64,000 nucleotides of DNA. Origin: Rothia endophytica (GTDB lineage Bacteria; Actinomycetota; Actinomycetes; Actinomycetales; Micrococcaceae). The position numbers and the translations under genes are program-made. The stretch covers positions 124,001-188,000 of the forward strand of contig NZ_CAKMSJ010000002.1 in assembly GCF_928381505.1 (NCBI RefSeq). The letters are read 5' to 3'. The notes under the pieces were generated by a model, which was given only the letters and a program-made list of their open reading frames with translations, made no database searches and had not been told where the DNA came from. This document shows, in pieces, positions 47,201 through 55,202 of this stretch. Every line of letters begins with the position of its first letter. The stretch's first letter is position 1.

Positions 47201-50200
47201 AAATACCCCCGCGTGTGCGGGGAAGAGATGGGGTTTTCGCGGATTACTTTAAATTCTAGGGAAATACCCCCGCGTGTGCGGGGAAGAGTAGCGAACATAG
47301 CGCTACCTGCAGCCCGAAACGGAAATACCCCCGCGTGTGCGGGGAAGAGCATCTTGTCCGATAGCAAACACCCTATTGAAAGGAAATACCCCCGCGTGTG
47401 CGGGGAAGAGGTAGGTAGGTAGGCAGGTAGGCGGGTAGGTAGGGAAATACCCCCGCGTGTGCGGGGAAGAGCCCAGCTTTGCTTCTTGAACCAGGGTTAT
47501 AGCGGAAATACCCCCGCGTGTGCGGGGAAGAGCCACATGCGTAGCAGTGCACTGTCTCCGGCTCGGAAATACCCCCGCGTGTGCGGGGAAGAGTCCAAAC
47601 ATGCTACCGGTCTTGCCGGTGAAAAGGAAATACCCCCGCGTGTGCGGGGAAGAGAAATGCGGATTCGTCCAATAGAGTCCTCTGCGGGAAATACCCCCGC
47701 GTGTGCGGGGAAGAGCGTTTTTGTATGCTCCGGCTCGTCGGTACCAGGGAAATACCCCCGCGTGTGCGGGGAAGAGCCCTTCTTGGCCTTGATGACCAGG
47801 GGTGCCAGGGAAATACCCCCGCGTGTGCGGGGAAGAGTGAACGCTGGTGTCAGCTTCTCGGTGGGCACTGGAAATACCCCCGCGTGTGCGGGGAAGAGAA
47901 CCTAGGGGCTATCTCGATTAGCCGCCGCCTGGAAATACCCCCGCGTGTGCGGGGAAGAGATGATAACGGGGGCACCGGATGCGTAGCCCTTGGAAATACC
48001 CCCGCGTGTGCGGGGAAGAGGTGAAGCTAACCCTTTCCGTGGCATGGTCACGGGAAATACCCCCGCGTGTGCGGGGAAGAGAGGCCCAGGACTCAGCCAA
48101 CGGGAAAAACACTGGAAATACCCCCGCGTGTGCGGGGAAGAGGTAGACGCTGAGATGCCACTCAACACCACCATGGAAATACCCCCGCGTGTGCGGGGAA
48201 GAGGTGGCCGTATGCCCTGCTGAGATCACAAACCTGGAAATACCCCCGCGTGTGCGGGGAAGAGACGGTGGCGGCCTCAGCAGAAGCGGCGAGCGTGGAA
48301 ATACCCCCGCGTGTGCGGGGAAGAGTCTGTAGCTTCTGTAGCATGGTCTTGAAGCTAGGAAATACCCCCGCGTGTGCGGGGAAGAGCCGTAGAGGATAGG
48401 TTCGTGGCGGTACTGGTAGGAAATACCCCCGCGTGTGCGGGGAAGAGAGCTTCACAGCAAGGCTTCTCACCGGGGCCTGGGAAATACCCCCGCGTGTGCG
48501 GGGAAGAGCTCGCCTACCAGTAAGCCCCATCCATCGGGCAGGAAATACCCCCGCGTGTGCGGGGAAGAGGTGGAGCCACCCAGCTTGCTTCGCCCTATCC
48601 CGGAAATACCCCCGCGTGTGCGGGGAAGAGCATGACGGGATATACCGCCATGACTCCCTACCGGAAATACCCCCGCGTGTGCGGGGAAGAGCGCAGACCC
48701 CGACGATAAGGAGTTTTGATGATGGAAATACCCCCGCGTGTGCGGGGAAGAGCCGTCATTATTATGACTGCCGGTGCGTATTGGGGAAATACCCCCGCGT
48801 GTGCGGGGAAGAGCCGGCAACGCTGAGGTCTACGGCGACGCTCGGGGAAATACCCCCGCGTGTGCGGGGAAGAGCTCACCCTTTTTACAACATTTGAGGG
48901 GTTAGCGGAAATACCCCCGCGTGTGCGGGGAAGAGTACTTGATATTATCGGGCAAATTCCTGGCCCTGGAAATACCCCCGCGTGTGCGGGGAAGAGCCAT
49001 GGATTGCGAAAGTAACTACTACGCCCTGGGAAATACCCCCGCGTGTGCGGGGAAGAGTTCGCCACCTAGCCGGGTGATGGTGCTTTCGCGGAAATACCCC
49101 CGCGTGTGCGGGGAAGAGCAACGCCGCAACAACTCCAAGATTTGCCGTATGGAAATACCCCCGCGTGTGCGGGGAAGAGCTCACGCCACCACATGACGGG
49201 GCCGGTGTCATGGAAATACCCCCGCGTGTGCGGGGAAGAGAATATCGTTAGTGGACACACCAGCCTTGGCAAGGAAATACCCCCGCGTGTGCGGGGAAGA
49301 GCGCGGGTCTGTAGAGATTTTCCCCTCTCAGGAGGAAATACCCCCGCGTGTGCGGGGAAGAGAATATCGTTAGTGGACACACCAGCCTTGGCAAGGAAAT
49401 ACCCCCGCGTGTGCGGGGAAGAGTCTCCTTGTGTGGGGCCCCGCAACCGGTGTAGGGAAATACCCCCGCGTGTGCGGGGAAGAGGGTTGCGCTGGGTATG
49501 GTTTGGAGGGGGTGGAGGAAATACCCCCGCGTGTGCGGGGAAGAGAAGATGTGGAGCACACGGCCACCTATGAGGCGGGAAATACCCCCGCGTGTGCGGG
49601 GAAGAGTCCCGCCCTGTCATCCAGACCGGTGAGGACTGGGAAATACCCCCGCGTGTGCGGGGAAGAGAATACTCGGAGCCTTTTGCAGAAGGTGATGAAG
49701 GAAATACCCCCGCGTGTGCGGGGAAGAGCACCGGCGTCAAGTACCATACCCGCAAGACCGGGAAATACCCCCGCGTGTGCGGGGAAGAGCAAAGGATTAG
49801 CGCGGCGATAGTGATTAGCGCGGAAATACCCCCGCGTGTGCGGGGAAGAGGAAATGGTCAGGGCTTATAAGGCTCATTGATCGGAAATACCCCCGCGTGT
49901 GCGGGGAAGAGAAGTCGGAGCCTTTGGTGTCTGAAAAGGTGAAGGAAATACCCCCGCGTGTGCGGGGAAGAGCCCTGCAAAGCAATCTCACCAGCCATAA
50001 TCTGGGAAATACCCCCGCGTGTGCGGGGAAGAGTTGAAGAAGCCTTCGCCGGTATCGAGGCACCGGGAAATACCCCCGCGTGTGCGGGGAAGAGATCCTG
50101 CTATGCGCATTGCCGCTGAGCGCCTGGGAAATACCCCCGCGTGTGCGGGGAAGAGCTCCTACATCCCACCTGGTTGCGCTGGGTATGGGAAATACCCCCG

Positions 50201-50338
50201 CGTGTGCGGGGAAGAGATACGCAAAGCGCGGGCGGCAGCGCGCTTAGTGGAAATACCCCCGCGTGTGCGGGGAAGAGTCACCTGGCGAGCAGGGCTAGGG
50301 TATGACGTGGGAAATACCCCCGCGTGTGCGGGGAAGAG
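44221..50338 (-). CRISPR. Type I-E CRISPR array, 101 repeats and 100 spacers
   Basis: The 29-bp repeat starts GGAAATACCCCCGCG and ends CGGGGAAGAG on the plus strand. Its reverse complement aligns with the E. coli I-E repeat (stem CCCCGC/GCGGGG, crRNA handle GTATTTCC), so transcription is on the minus strand from the cas2 end. Counting repeat starts gives 101 repeats with exact 61-bp periodicity (32-nt spacers), except for one 21-nt spacer at 45592-45612. Six repeats carry single changes: 44241 (G to A, terminal repeat), 44727 and 44849 (G to C), 45329 (C to T), and 46528 and 46589 (first base A). All lie in the low-coordinate part, and repeats 41-101 look identical, which fits a leader-distal old end at 44221. 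Spacer duplicates: 4=5, 10=11, 83=85. Confidence 0.99.
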
Positions 50339-50359
50339 ACTATCTGATTAGCAATTTTA
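50339..50359 (-). promoter_or_regulatory. Very short CRISPR leader with candidate -10 box
   Basis: Only 21 bp separate the cas2 stop from the leader-proximal repeat. On the minus strand this stretch contains TAAAAT (50354-50359), a 5/6 match to a -10 hexamer, and part of a CTGAT/ATCAG inverted repeat. A good -35 is not visible; it would lie inside cas2. No separate AT-rich leader of usual length exists, so either this compact promoter or read-through from the cas operon drives the array. Confidence 0.5.
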
Positions 50360-50671
50360 TCAGTTGCTTACCTGTTTTTCGCGATTTTTGGGGACATCCA
50401 TGTAGGTCAAAGCTATGCCATCTAGCTCTATAACTGGCCTGCTCTGAGCCCCCACAGATCTAATGCTGAAACCTTGCTCCTGCGATCGATCACTATAGAT
50501 CATGGTGAAAGACCCATCACGCGCGGCTAGCTCGCACCGCTCCCATAGGTTCAGTTGGACACGTTTTGACACATTGCCGACGTAGAGACCGGTAGCTGCT
50601 TCAGAAAGAAACCTACTCACATACCCGCGCATATGTTCCGGGGCGGAGGTCATCGATAAAACCACAAACAT
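50360..50671 (-). CDS. cas2: CRISPR-associated endoribonuclease-fold protein Cas2 (type I-E)
   Basis: This 103-aa partner of Cas1 in the spacer integration complex belongs to the I-E subfamily (Cas2e): MFVVLSMTSAPEHMRGYVSRFL followed by ATGLYVGNVSKRVQLNLWERC. The typical DxxSxQGxxIRxxG-like segment DRSQEQGFSIRSVG is near the middle. Standard size for the subfamily. It starts 6 bp after the cas1 stop and ends 21 bp before the first repeat, so its 3' end probably overlaps sequence needed for array transcription and integration. Confidence 0.95.
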   Translation of the reverse strand: MFVVLSMTSAPEHMRGYVSRFLSEAATGLYVGNVSKRVQLNLWERCELAARDGSFTMIYSDRSQEQGFSIRSVGAQSRPVIELDGIALTYMDVPKNREKQVSN

Positions 50672-50677
50672 GTTTCT

Positions 50678-51616
50678 TTATTCTCGGCTTCCGTACTGGG
50701 TGTGCCCGGCTACCTCATCGCCGCGCTCACTGATGAGCCTATCATCGTCCCTCTCGGGTAGATGAGGGGTCAGAATCTCTATCAGGGTCTGTAACATACC
50801 CTTCAGTACGTCCTGACGAATCAGTTCTTTACGCACTCCAGCGCGCACCTCCTGCGCAACGTCTTCACTGTTATGGCAGGAAAAAGCAACAGGGATAGTT
50901 AGTGAAGGCTTGTATAAATCGGCTAAATCAAAAAGCAATGAACGGGCATTACCTCGGTGAATGACGCCCAGTGCAGGGTTGACTCCAATTGCCGCACAGG
51001 CTGCAGCCGCGCATCCATAGAGAATCGAATTAGAGATATTGAGCGCGATATTAACGTTGTCCTCTGCGTTTGTATCGCGCCTGAAACGTTGAAGCTTATA
51101 TTTCTTAGCTGTGCTCTGGTAGAGGTTTCGTATGGTCCGACCCTCAATTCCGCGCATAGATGCGATGGTACCCCCTGGCATTTGGTCCAAGCCCAGCTGT
51201 TTTTTGTAGAGCACCAGGGCAGCGACCTTTTGATGCTTCTCCTGGGCAACAAGTCGGGCTTGTGCTATTGCCCAGCGCGCGGACGACGTCAGCGGCGTTG
51301 CATGTGAGTAGCTGGGCACGCCGCCGCCACCAGTGAACATGACTGTTGTTCCAGCGCGGGTGCACGAAGATATGGCGGGTTGAGTGATGCTAGTGCCAGG
51401 GCCTAGCATGAGCACCGCCAGACCGCTTACAGGTAGCTGGACCCGTTTTCCCGCAATAACACCCTTCTCTATATCCCCGCCATAGGCGATAACACCCGTT
51501 TTATCTTGCCTGACCACACAATATTCAAGGTAGAGAAAGGATACGCGGTCCTCCAGTCTGACCTGATGGTCTGTCGGTATGGTTGAAAAAGCGAGTGCTT
51601 CATCTGAGTAGCTCAT
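50678..51616 (-). CDS. cas1: CRISPR integrase Cas1 (type I-E)
   Basis: Metal-dependent integrase that inserts new spacers at the leader end. The 312-aa protein shows the I-E pattern: RVSFLYLEYCVVRQDKTGV near the N-terminus, VLMLGPGTSITQPAISSC, the catalytic-Glu region with GIEGRTIRNLYQ, and the catalytic His and Asp in GVIHRGNARSLLFDLADLYKP. Start and cas3 stop overlap by 4 nt (ATGA), indicating translational coupling. It belongs to the minus-strand operon cas6e-cas3-cas1-cas2. Confidence 0.96.
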   Translation of the reverse strand: MSYSDEALAFSTIPTDHQVRLEDRVSFLYLEYCVVRQDKTGVIAYGGDIEKGVIAGKRVQLPVSGLAVLMLGPGTSITQPAISSCTRAGTTVMFTGGGGVPSYSHATPLTSSARWAIAQARLVAQEKHQKVAALVLYKKQLGLDQMPGGTIASMRGIEGRTIRNLYQSTAKKYKLQRFRRDTNAEDNVNIALNISNSILYGCAAAACAAIGVNPALGVIHRGNARSLLFDLADLYKPSLTIPVAFSCHNSEDVAQEVRAGVRKELIRQDVLKGMLQTLIEILTPHLPERDDDRLISERGDEVAGHTQYGSRE

Positions 51617-54276
51617 TTGTCATCCCCTATAAAACCTAGAACAGGGTCATAGATGAGGCCCTGTGGAACGGGCAAGAAGAGGTAGCGTTTGAGAAGGGAT
51701 GGTGAATTTTCAAGGGAGAGGGCAGTGCTGAGAAGATCTCTAGTTTTAGAATTGACCGGTATCGGCATAGAGGCTTTAAGGGCTTGCCTCAGCTTTCCCT
51801 GTTGGTGCGAGGTAAGAGCCAGTAGCTCCTGGTAGCTACCCTTCCACCCCCCGGGCACCTGTTCATGAGGACCGCCCACAATGACCTGGCGCACGTCGGC
51901 TTCAATGAGACGTGTAAAGGCAGTATCGTCCTTGTCCTTCAGCTGGGGGTCGGTGAAAGCTTCAAATTCATTTAGTCTACTTGTCTCTTTGATCGCGGCG
52001 GTGATGGCGCGTGCCCGATCTCTACCGCGCTGTATTTTATGGCTGTCCAGGGCGATATGGTCTAAGTCTGCCTCCATGCGGTCTAGATTTTCACCGATGG
52101 TCTCCAGAGTGACTGCTGCTTTGTCCACAAATTCCTGGTTATCAGTGGGGCAATGGAAGGTCTGGTGTTCCTGGAGGTAGTCCCAGGTTCTACCAAGTTC
52201 TGCTTCTGAGTAGGGCAATAGCTGGTGCTTCTCCGGTGCCGCTGGTTTTAGAACGTTGACGGTGAGGCGGGGTAGACCTGATACTCGTTCTAGGCGTTTA
52301 GTGTCCTGATGGCGCCACACTCGCCCCGCCCGCTGAATCAGGGAAGGCGCCGGGCACAAATCGGTTGAGAGTATATCGAGGTCGATATCTAGGGACGCTT
52401 CAATCGCTTGGGTGCCCACCACAGTCAGGGCGCTACCCTCGCCAGATGAACCAATGAGCTTTTCTAAGAGTTCAGCGTTGATGCGTCGGTGCTCTGCTGT
52501 CATACGGGAATGAAGAAGTATGACCTTTTCACCGCCTGCAGTGAGTTCTTCTGCCACTTTCTGAGCGCGTGCTACCGTGTTGCAGATAACGCCAAGCCTT
52601 GCCAAAGGAAACTTCTTGCGCTGTTCCCCCGCCCACCTTATATGGGCTGCTTCAAGTTCCTCAAAAGGCGGTTCTGCAAAGGTGAAATCTATGATGTACT
52701 CGTTGCCGCCACTGCCATCCGTGAGCTGAACCTGCCGGGGTGTGGGTTCATTGAATTCCAGGCTCTCAGCAGAGGGGAAGGCAGGACTGCTCTGAATCGC
52801 CTGGCCTGAGTAGGCCTCTAGAAAACGGGCACGCTGCCAGCTAGGAAAGGTAGCGGATAGAAAGGTCACCCTAGTCTTGGTCTGACCCAGCCACTTGAGC
52901 AGGGGCACCAGAATCTCGCTTTGATAGTGATCCAGGGTGTGAATTTCATCGATAACGATGTGAGAGTTGGCTAGTGCCAGCAGACGCAGATGAGTCCACT
53001 TGAGCGGAATCGCCGACATGAGCGCCTGGTCAACGGTTCCCACACAGACGGGGGCGAGCAGGCGGGAAGCCCCGGACTTGACGAACTCGGTGGGGTAGAG
53101 CCCACCGGCGTCCTGGCCTTCGCAGGTGTCTGCATAGTCAGTGACGGGCTGGTTATAAAAATCTTCGATGGAGGCTAGCCCGTGGGCAAGAGAGGCAACG
53201 TTCTTGGTGCTGCTGTACATCTTTTGGACGCGCCGCATGAGCGCGTTGCTGGTTGCCTGAGTAGGCAAGAGAAAGACTAGCCGCTCATCGGCTAGAGAAT
53301 GACGTAGGGCGGCAGCTTCTGTCTTGCCGTTCCCTGTCGGTGCCATAGCATTCCATATACCTGCCCCTGTTTTCAGAGCTTCTTGCTGCAGCGGTCTGGG
53401 GGAGTGTCCACCCAAAATAGCGGCGAGCGCATCTTGCTGCTCACCCCATCCTCGGTAAATGCCGAGTAGTTGGTCCACCCTTTCAAAGGCTGGCTGAGAG
53501 AGGTGGTGAATCCATTGCTGAGGTTGATTGAGGGAAATCTGTTGACTGCTGAGTCGTTGCTGATTTCTTGCAACCCAGTCGGCGCCAGAAGCTAGGCGGT
53601 CTGCCAGAATGAGAAGCCCAGAGAGCAAAATAGTGACCGTGGGTGAGACCTTCTTGGGGAAGGTTGCCGGCTTTACCTCAAGGGCTTCTGCAACGATCTG
53701 CAAGAGATCCTGTTGTGCCTGGGCCCATCCCAGATCGGTGAGCAGACTCTGCGCAGTTTTAGCAGATGCTCTACCCCCAAATGACAGGAACTTAAAACTT
53801 CCGTGGTGGCCCATAGCCGGCAGATAGCTCCAGGCGCGGCTGGCGGAGCTAGCACTTTCGGGAACCCTGCCCATCAAGGCGAAAGCACTGATTTGTTCGT
53901 GCCGCCGCAAAAAAGAAGTGCCAGGAGTTAAAGAAAACTCGTACTGGTTTTTAAGGTTCTCAATATCACCGAAAGAACAACCTGCTGAATCTACCGTATA
54001 AGCCTGCCTAATGGCGTCCCATTCGGGGCCTCGATGGCGGGGCTGGTATTGAAAGAGGGGGGATGCTTTGCCGATGTCATGGGTAGCTGCCATCCACATG
54101 AATATCTTTTTGCCCTCGCCACCCAGCTCACTATCTATCAGCTCCTGCAAACCTTGCCGGAGCCAACGGTCATAGAGAATTCCTGCAACGGTAGCGGTAT
54201 CTAGTAGATGCGCTAGTAGAGGGTAGGTGCCAGATACCCCGTCCTGTTTAGCCCAGATATAGTCGTGGGTGTTCAC
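51613..54276 (-). CDS. cas3: CRISPR helicase-nuclease Cas3 (type I)
   Basis: The effector nuclease recruited by Cascade to degrade target DNA. With the start chosen here it is 887 aa. The HD nuclease domain is N-terminal (AHLLDTA, then ATHDIGK near residue 64). The superfamily-2 helicase follows, with Walker A APTGNGKTEAAAL near residue 313, DEIH in VIDEIHTLD near 443, SATFP and the C-terminal motif GTQAIEASLDID, then IQRAGRVWRH. The frame opens at a TTG at 54321 inside cas6e; the GTG at 54276, 9 bp beyond the cas6e stop, is a better start and gives MNTHDYIWAKQDG. Placement between cas6e and cas1 is unusual for I-E. Confidence 0.94.
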   Translation of the reverse strand: MNTHDYIWAKQDGVSGTYPLLAHLLDTATVAGILYDRWLRQGLQELIDSELGGEGKKIFMWMAATHDIGKASPLFQYQPRHRGPEWDAIRQAYTVDSAGCSFGDIENLKNQYEFSLTPGTSFLRRHEQISAFALMGRVPESASSASRAWSYLPAMGHHGSFKFLSFGGRASAKTAQSLLTDLGWAQAQQDLLQIVAEALEVKPATFPKKVSPTVTILLSGLLILADRLASGADWVARNQQRLSSQQISLNQPQQWIHHLSQPAFERVDQLLGIYRGWGEQQDALAAILGGHSPRPLQQEALKTGAGIWNAMAPTGNGKTEAAALRHSLADERLVFLLPTQATSNALMRRVQKMYSSTKNVASLAHGLASIEDFYNQPVTDYADTCEGQDAGGLYPTEFVKSGASRLLAPVCVGTVDQALMSAIPLKWTHLRLLALANSHIVIDEIHTLDHYQSEILVPLLKWLGQTKTRVTFLSATFPSWQRARFLEAYSGQAIQSSPAFPSAESLEFNEPTPRQVQLTDGSGGNEYIIDFTFAEPPFEELEAAHIRWAGEQRKKFPLARLGVICNTVARAQKVAEELTAGGEKVILLHSRMTAEHRRINAELLEKLIGSSGEGSALTVVGTQAIEASLDIDLDILSTDLCPAPSLIQRAGRVWRHQDTKRLERVSGLPRLTVNVLKPAAPEKHQLLPYSEAELGRTWDYLQEHQTFHCPTDNQEFVDKAAVTLETIGENLDRMEADLDHIALDSHKIQRGRDRARAITAAIKETSRLNEFEAFTDPQLKDKDDTAFTRLIEADVRQVIVGGPHEQVPGGWKGSYQELLALTSHQQGKLRQALKASMPIPVNSKTRDLLSTALSLENSPSLLKRYLFLPVPQGLIYDPVLGFIGDDK

Positions 54277-54284
54277 GCTCAGCC

Positions 54285-54950
54285 CTAGCTTTCGAGCACG
54301 CGGATTGATAACAGACCACAACCGTAAGACTTAGCCCGCCCCACCCCCTTGAGCAAGAGCTCTTGCAGATGCGCAGGGTCTGCTACTTGAGCGAAGCCGT
54401 CTACCGTATCGACCTGAACTGCAAAGTCAGAGCCTCGCTTGGCTCCCCGCCGGTCAGTTCCCAGCACCTGACGCTGGTGGTTGAGTAGCTCAATGCCGGT
54501 CAGCGCAGGTGAGAGCTTTTGGTTTAGCCAGTCGGTCATGCCTGGCACCCCGTCTTTGTGTTCGTCCAGGTCAAAAGCGATGGGGGTAATGCCTCCATCG
54601 GCCTTACGCTTGATGGCGTTGACCGCCAACCTAAAGGCGATGGTGGATCCGGCATCGGGTGTGGTTAGCTCAACCATCTTGGTCTGCGCTGTCTCAACTC
54701 CCGTCGGCTCGTGGAGAGACTGAATCAGGAAGAAGGGCGCCGACCCGGGGGCAGTATCCAAGCGGAAAAGGATGTTGGCATCAGCCCGGGGTGTGGCTTC
54801 ATTAATCTGGGGGAACAGGTGCATGGTAGCCCGATGCCTGAAAACGGGGGAGTCTAGGTCCCAGCCCCGCTGAGGCTTACCGGGATGGTCAACCGCTAGT
54901 GCTTGGTGAACCGGGTACTTGGTTAGATAAACCGTGGTGGGGATGCTCAT
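54285..54950 (-). CDS. cas6e: crRNA-processing endoribonuclease Cas6e
   Basis: This enzyme cuts the repeat hairpin to release crRNA and stays in Cascade as the head subunit. The 221-aa protein has the conserved basic/His region FRHRATMHLFP near residue 38 and the diagnostic Gly-rich C-terminus LLLKGVGRAKSYGCGLLSI. AAAGGAG lies 7 nt before the ATG at 54950. It is first in the minus-strand operon and split away from the other Cascade genes, which lie divergently. The intergenic region on its 5' side carries the orphan repeat at 55070. Confidence 0.95.
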   Translation of the reverse strand: MSIPTTVYLTKYPVHQALAVDHPGKPQRGWDLDSPVFRHRATMHLFPQINEATPRADANILFRLDTAPGSAPFFLIQSLHEPTGVETAQTKMVELTTPDAGSTIAFRLAVNAIKRKADGGITPIAFDLDEHKDGVPGMTDWLNQKLSPALTGIELLNHQRQVLGTDRRGAKRGSDFAVQVDTVDGFAQVADPAHLQELLLKGVGRAKSYGCGLLSIRVLES

Positions 54951-55069
54951 CCTTAAGCTCCTTTGCTCTCTGCCTGTGTCTACAGGCTGATAAGGTTGAA
55001 GCGCTCCTGTTTCCTGCTAGCTACTAAAGTGGTAGAGCGGGGTAATTCCTGGCGAGAGGGCATATTGGA

Positions 55070-55098
55070 GCTTTCCCCGCGTTAGCGGGGGTACTTTC
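55070..55098 (+). ncRNA. Orphan degenerate CRISPR repeat in the divergent cas promoter (CreR/CreA-like candidate)
   Basis: This 29-nt segment aligns with the array repeat read in crRNA direction. The six-base stem arms CCCCGC and GCGGGG are identical, the four-base loop differs (GTTA against ACAC), and the handle is GTACTTTC against GTATTTCC (6 of 8). It lies on the plus strand about 120 bp before cas6e and 105 bp before cse1. The 32 nt that would be its spacer (55099-55130) match no array spacer and run into an A-tract. A CATATT hexamer just upstream could be a -10. Single repeat-like units of this kind in type I loci have been described as crRNA-like regulators or antitoxins; target here unknown. 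Confidence 0.6.
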
Positions 55099-55165
55099 AA
55101 TCCCTATGCTACTGAGATATTCATAAAAAAACAACAATTAAAGACTGGCGTGAAGGAATAGGTTG

Positions 55166-55180
55166 ATGATAGTCTTTTGA
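55166..55180 (+). other. Possible 4-codon minigene AUG-AUA-GUC-UUU-stop
   Basis: GAAGGA at 55152-55157 is correctly spaced (8 nt) from an ATG followed by ATA, GTC, TTT and TGA. It lies between the orphan repeat and cse1. AUA is expected to be a rare codon in this GC-rich genome. Short AUG-AUA minigenes can be toxic by trapping isoleucyl-tRNA (as for lambda bar), and tRNA-sequestering mini-ORFs are the toxin type in CreTA modules. Could be chance. Confidence 0.3.
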
Positions 55181-55202
55181 CTAGGTTGCAAAGGAGGCAA
55201 TG

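Noticed and set aside
49671..49943. Spacers 90 and 94 look alike (both contain CGGAGCCTTT and a GGTGA end)
   Set aside because: The similarity needs gaps and may be chance; it is not a clean overlap like spacers 87 and 98.
44221..50338. Self-targeting spacers against genes in this window
   Set aside because: I compared by eye and saw no convincing long match; a full search of the genome is needed, so nothing is claimed.
44182..50351. Many overlapping ORFs of 60-230 codons on both strands, rich in IPPRVRG, NTPACAGK, SSPHTRGYF or LPRTRGG motifs
   Set aside because: They are translations of the 61-bp repeat-spacer units; because 61 is one more than a multiple of 3 the repeat cycles through all frames and rarely makes stops. 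No ribosome binding sites or conserved start.
54277..54321. Longer cas3 starting at TTG 54321
   Set aside because: It would overlap cas6e by 37 nt and add 15 residues without family resemblance; the GTG at 54276 fits operon spacing.
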